DNA from: Collinsella sp.
GTDB taxonomy: Bacteria > Actinomycetota > Coriobacteriia > Coriobacteriales > Coriobacteriaceae
Direction: 5' to 3'
Assembly: GCA_018376905.1 (NCBI GenBank)
Contig: JAHAAK010000020.1
Location: forward strand, 1-40,591
Length of the DNA stretch: 40,591 bases
Below the pieces are notes generated by a model that had not been told where the DNA came from, ran no database searches, and saw only the letters and a program-made list of their open reading frames with translations. A program made the position numbers and the translations under genes. Below, one piece after another: positions 39,792-40,591 of this stretch (its first letter is position 1; every line of letters begins with the position of its first letter).

Positions 39792-40349
39792 ATGAAGAAG
39801 AAGCTGCTGCTTGCGCCCCTGATGGCTGTTCTGGTCGCGTGCGTGGTTGTGCTTTCCGGCTGCGGGGGCCCTTCGGTGGAGGAACTCATCACCGAGGATC
39901 TTACGACGCAGTTTGACGAGGTCAAGAACGGTGGCGACGACTTCCTCGCCGGCCTGGAAGAGGCCTCGGGCGACGAGTTCGAGCAGCTGGGCATCGATCC
40001 CAAGGAGTACGCCAAGAGCTATCTCGAGGGCTTTGACTACAAGATCGGCGACGTGACGGTCGACGAGGACAAGGGTACCGCAACTGCCGAGGTCACCATC
40101 ACCTGCAAGTCCATGAACCAGATCGTCGAGGATTTTGCCACTCAGTATCAGGAGAAGGTCACCGCGCTCGATTCGATGCCTTCCGATGACGAGCTGTACA
40201 AGATGGCCGGCCAGGTTATGGTCGATGTGACCAAGGCTGCTAAGACCAAGGACACCACGGTTACCTTCAAGTACACCTGCAATGACGACGGTGAGTGGTC
40301 TGCCGACGATTCCGCAACCAACGAGATGATGAATGCGATGATGAGCTAG
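39792..40349 (+). CDS. Small lipoprotein, uncharacterised
   Basis: 185-aa secreted lipoprotein: signal peptide KKKLLLAPLMAVLVACVVVL with lipobox LSGC, then an acidic, mostly helical domain (SVEELITEDLTTQFDEVKNG) and a beta segment (ATAEVTITCKSMNQIVEDF). It resembles the small DUF5105-like lipoproteins of Gram-positives, but I cannot confirm the family. SD gggagga precedes the ATG. It is a single gene with its own promoter. Structured element B starts 3 bases after its stop codon. Confidence 0.85.
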   Translation: MKKKLLLAPLMAVLVACVVVLSGCGGPSVEELITEDLTTQFDEVKNGGDDFLAGLEEASGDEFEQLGIDPKEYAKSYLEGFDYKIGDVTVDEDKGTATAEVTITCKSMNQIVEDFATQYQEKVTALDSMPSDDELYKMAGQVMVDVTKAAKTKDTTVTFKYTCNDDGEWSADDSATNEMMNAMMS

Positions 40350-40352
40350 GGA

Positions 40353-40492
40353 GTTACGGCGTTTTACCAAACGCCGTAACTGCTCGACGCTGCAAACGCC
40401 CCTAAGCGGCAATCTGACGTTCAATTTCAAGGGCGCGACCAGAAGGTCAGCGCCCTTTCATTTCACGTCACCTTGCTCGCTTAGGGGCGTTT
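40353..40492 (+). ncRNA. Structured RNA-like element B after the lipoprotein gene
   Basis: P1: gttacggcgttt (40353-40364) with aaacgccgtaac (40369-40380). P2: aaacgcccctaagcg (40394-40408) with its exact complement (40478-40492). P3: aagggcgc (40429-40436) with gcgccctt (40450-40457), capped by gacc-agaa-ggtc. Same architecture as element A at 31422, different stem sequences, conserved cgacgctgc and ttcaa joints. The role is unknown; its place directly after a gene suggests a 3' UTR element. Confidence 0.68.
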
Positions 40493-40530
40493 TCGCTCAT
40501 ATGACCCAATCCGCTGTCAAGAGCCACAAT

Positions 40531-40566
40531 GGCCCCGCCGACCGCTTGCAATCGGTCGGCGGGGCC
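40531..40566. repeat. Strong 14-bp GC-rich hairpin at the window end
   Basis: ggccccgccgaccg (40531-40544) and cggtcggcggggcc (40553-40566), loop of 8. No T-run on the plus strand. It is probably a terminator for a convergent gene beyond the window or for the lipoprotein unit. Confidence 0.7.
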
Positions 40567-40591
40567 TGCCGTTAACCCGTCCCGGTCCGCC

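Overview
The window looks like a chromosomal segment of a Coriobacteriia actinobacterium, most likely Collinsella from the gut. The reasons are the roughly 60% GC content, the LuxR-type regulator with a long polytopic N-terminus, the many PTS and 6-phospho-beta-glucosidase genes, the split transketolase, and the many intergenic palindromes. The genus is inferred from gene style; there is no rRNA or other marker gene. I see no transposase, CRISPR array, tRNA, rRNA or phage module.

Layout. (1) 1-4233: a beta-glucoside PTS operon (licT-type antiterminator, EIIBC, GH1 6-phospho-beta-glucosidase) with a promoter, a RAT antiterminator motif and an overlapping terminator in its leader. (2) 4416-10402: a LacI regulator and an operon of a FucI/AraA-like isomerase, split transketolase and FGGY kinase. 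This gene set matches the isomerase-kinase-transketolase scheme known for D-apiose. (3) 10496-13639: YczE-like membrane protein, ROK kinase, luxS and a DUF4867 cupin. (4) 13835-14941: an AAA ATPase on the minus strand, followed by structured repeats. (5) 15349-16779: a second GH1 enzyme. (6) 17041-21037: a three-gene signalling operon (kinase-like membrane sensor, NarL-type histidine kinase, response regulator). (7) 25447-21148 on the minus strand: DUF4428, zinc-ribbon, SPFH/zinc-ribbon and lipoprotein genes. (8) 25809-27353: the membrane LuxR regulator. (9) 30611-27535 on the minus strand: mgtA behind a long leader with a small ORF, divergent from pyrE. (10) 31878-32498: an HTH protein fused to a complete desulfoferrodoxin-like domain. 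(11) 36134-32637 on the minus strand: a large GH106-like glycosidase and an RpiR regulator, divergent from an AraC regulator. (12) 37431-40349: a third GH1 enzyme, a stand-alone EIIA(Glc) domain and a small lipoprotein.

How the genes fit together. Much of the window concerns plant-type glycosides. One EIIBC imports and phosphorylates beta-glucosides, probably with the separate EIIA at the far end as phosphoryl donor. Three paralogous GH1 enzymes hydrolyse 6-phospho-glucosides. The GH106-like enzyme may remove rhamnose-like caps, and the LacI operon may handle a branched or unusual pentose such as apiose. GH1 copies 2 and 3 share an upstream promoter architecture with matched spacing, which suggests co-regulation.

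The most unusual signals are non-coding. Two copies of a roughly 135-140 nt, three-stem element lie directly after the stop codons of pyrE and of the last lipoprotein, and their stems differ by compensatory changes. The mgtA leader contains a 23-codon ORF with a strong Shine-Dalgarno sequence, and part of that ORF can pair with a segment just before mgtA. Several families of perfect palindromes are dispersed between genes.
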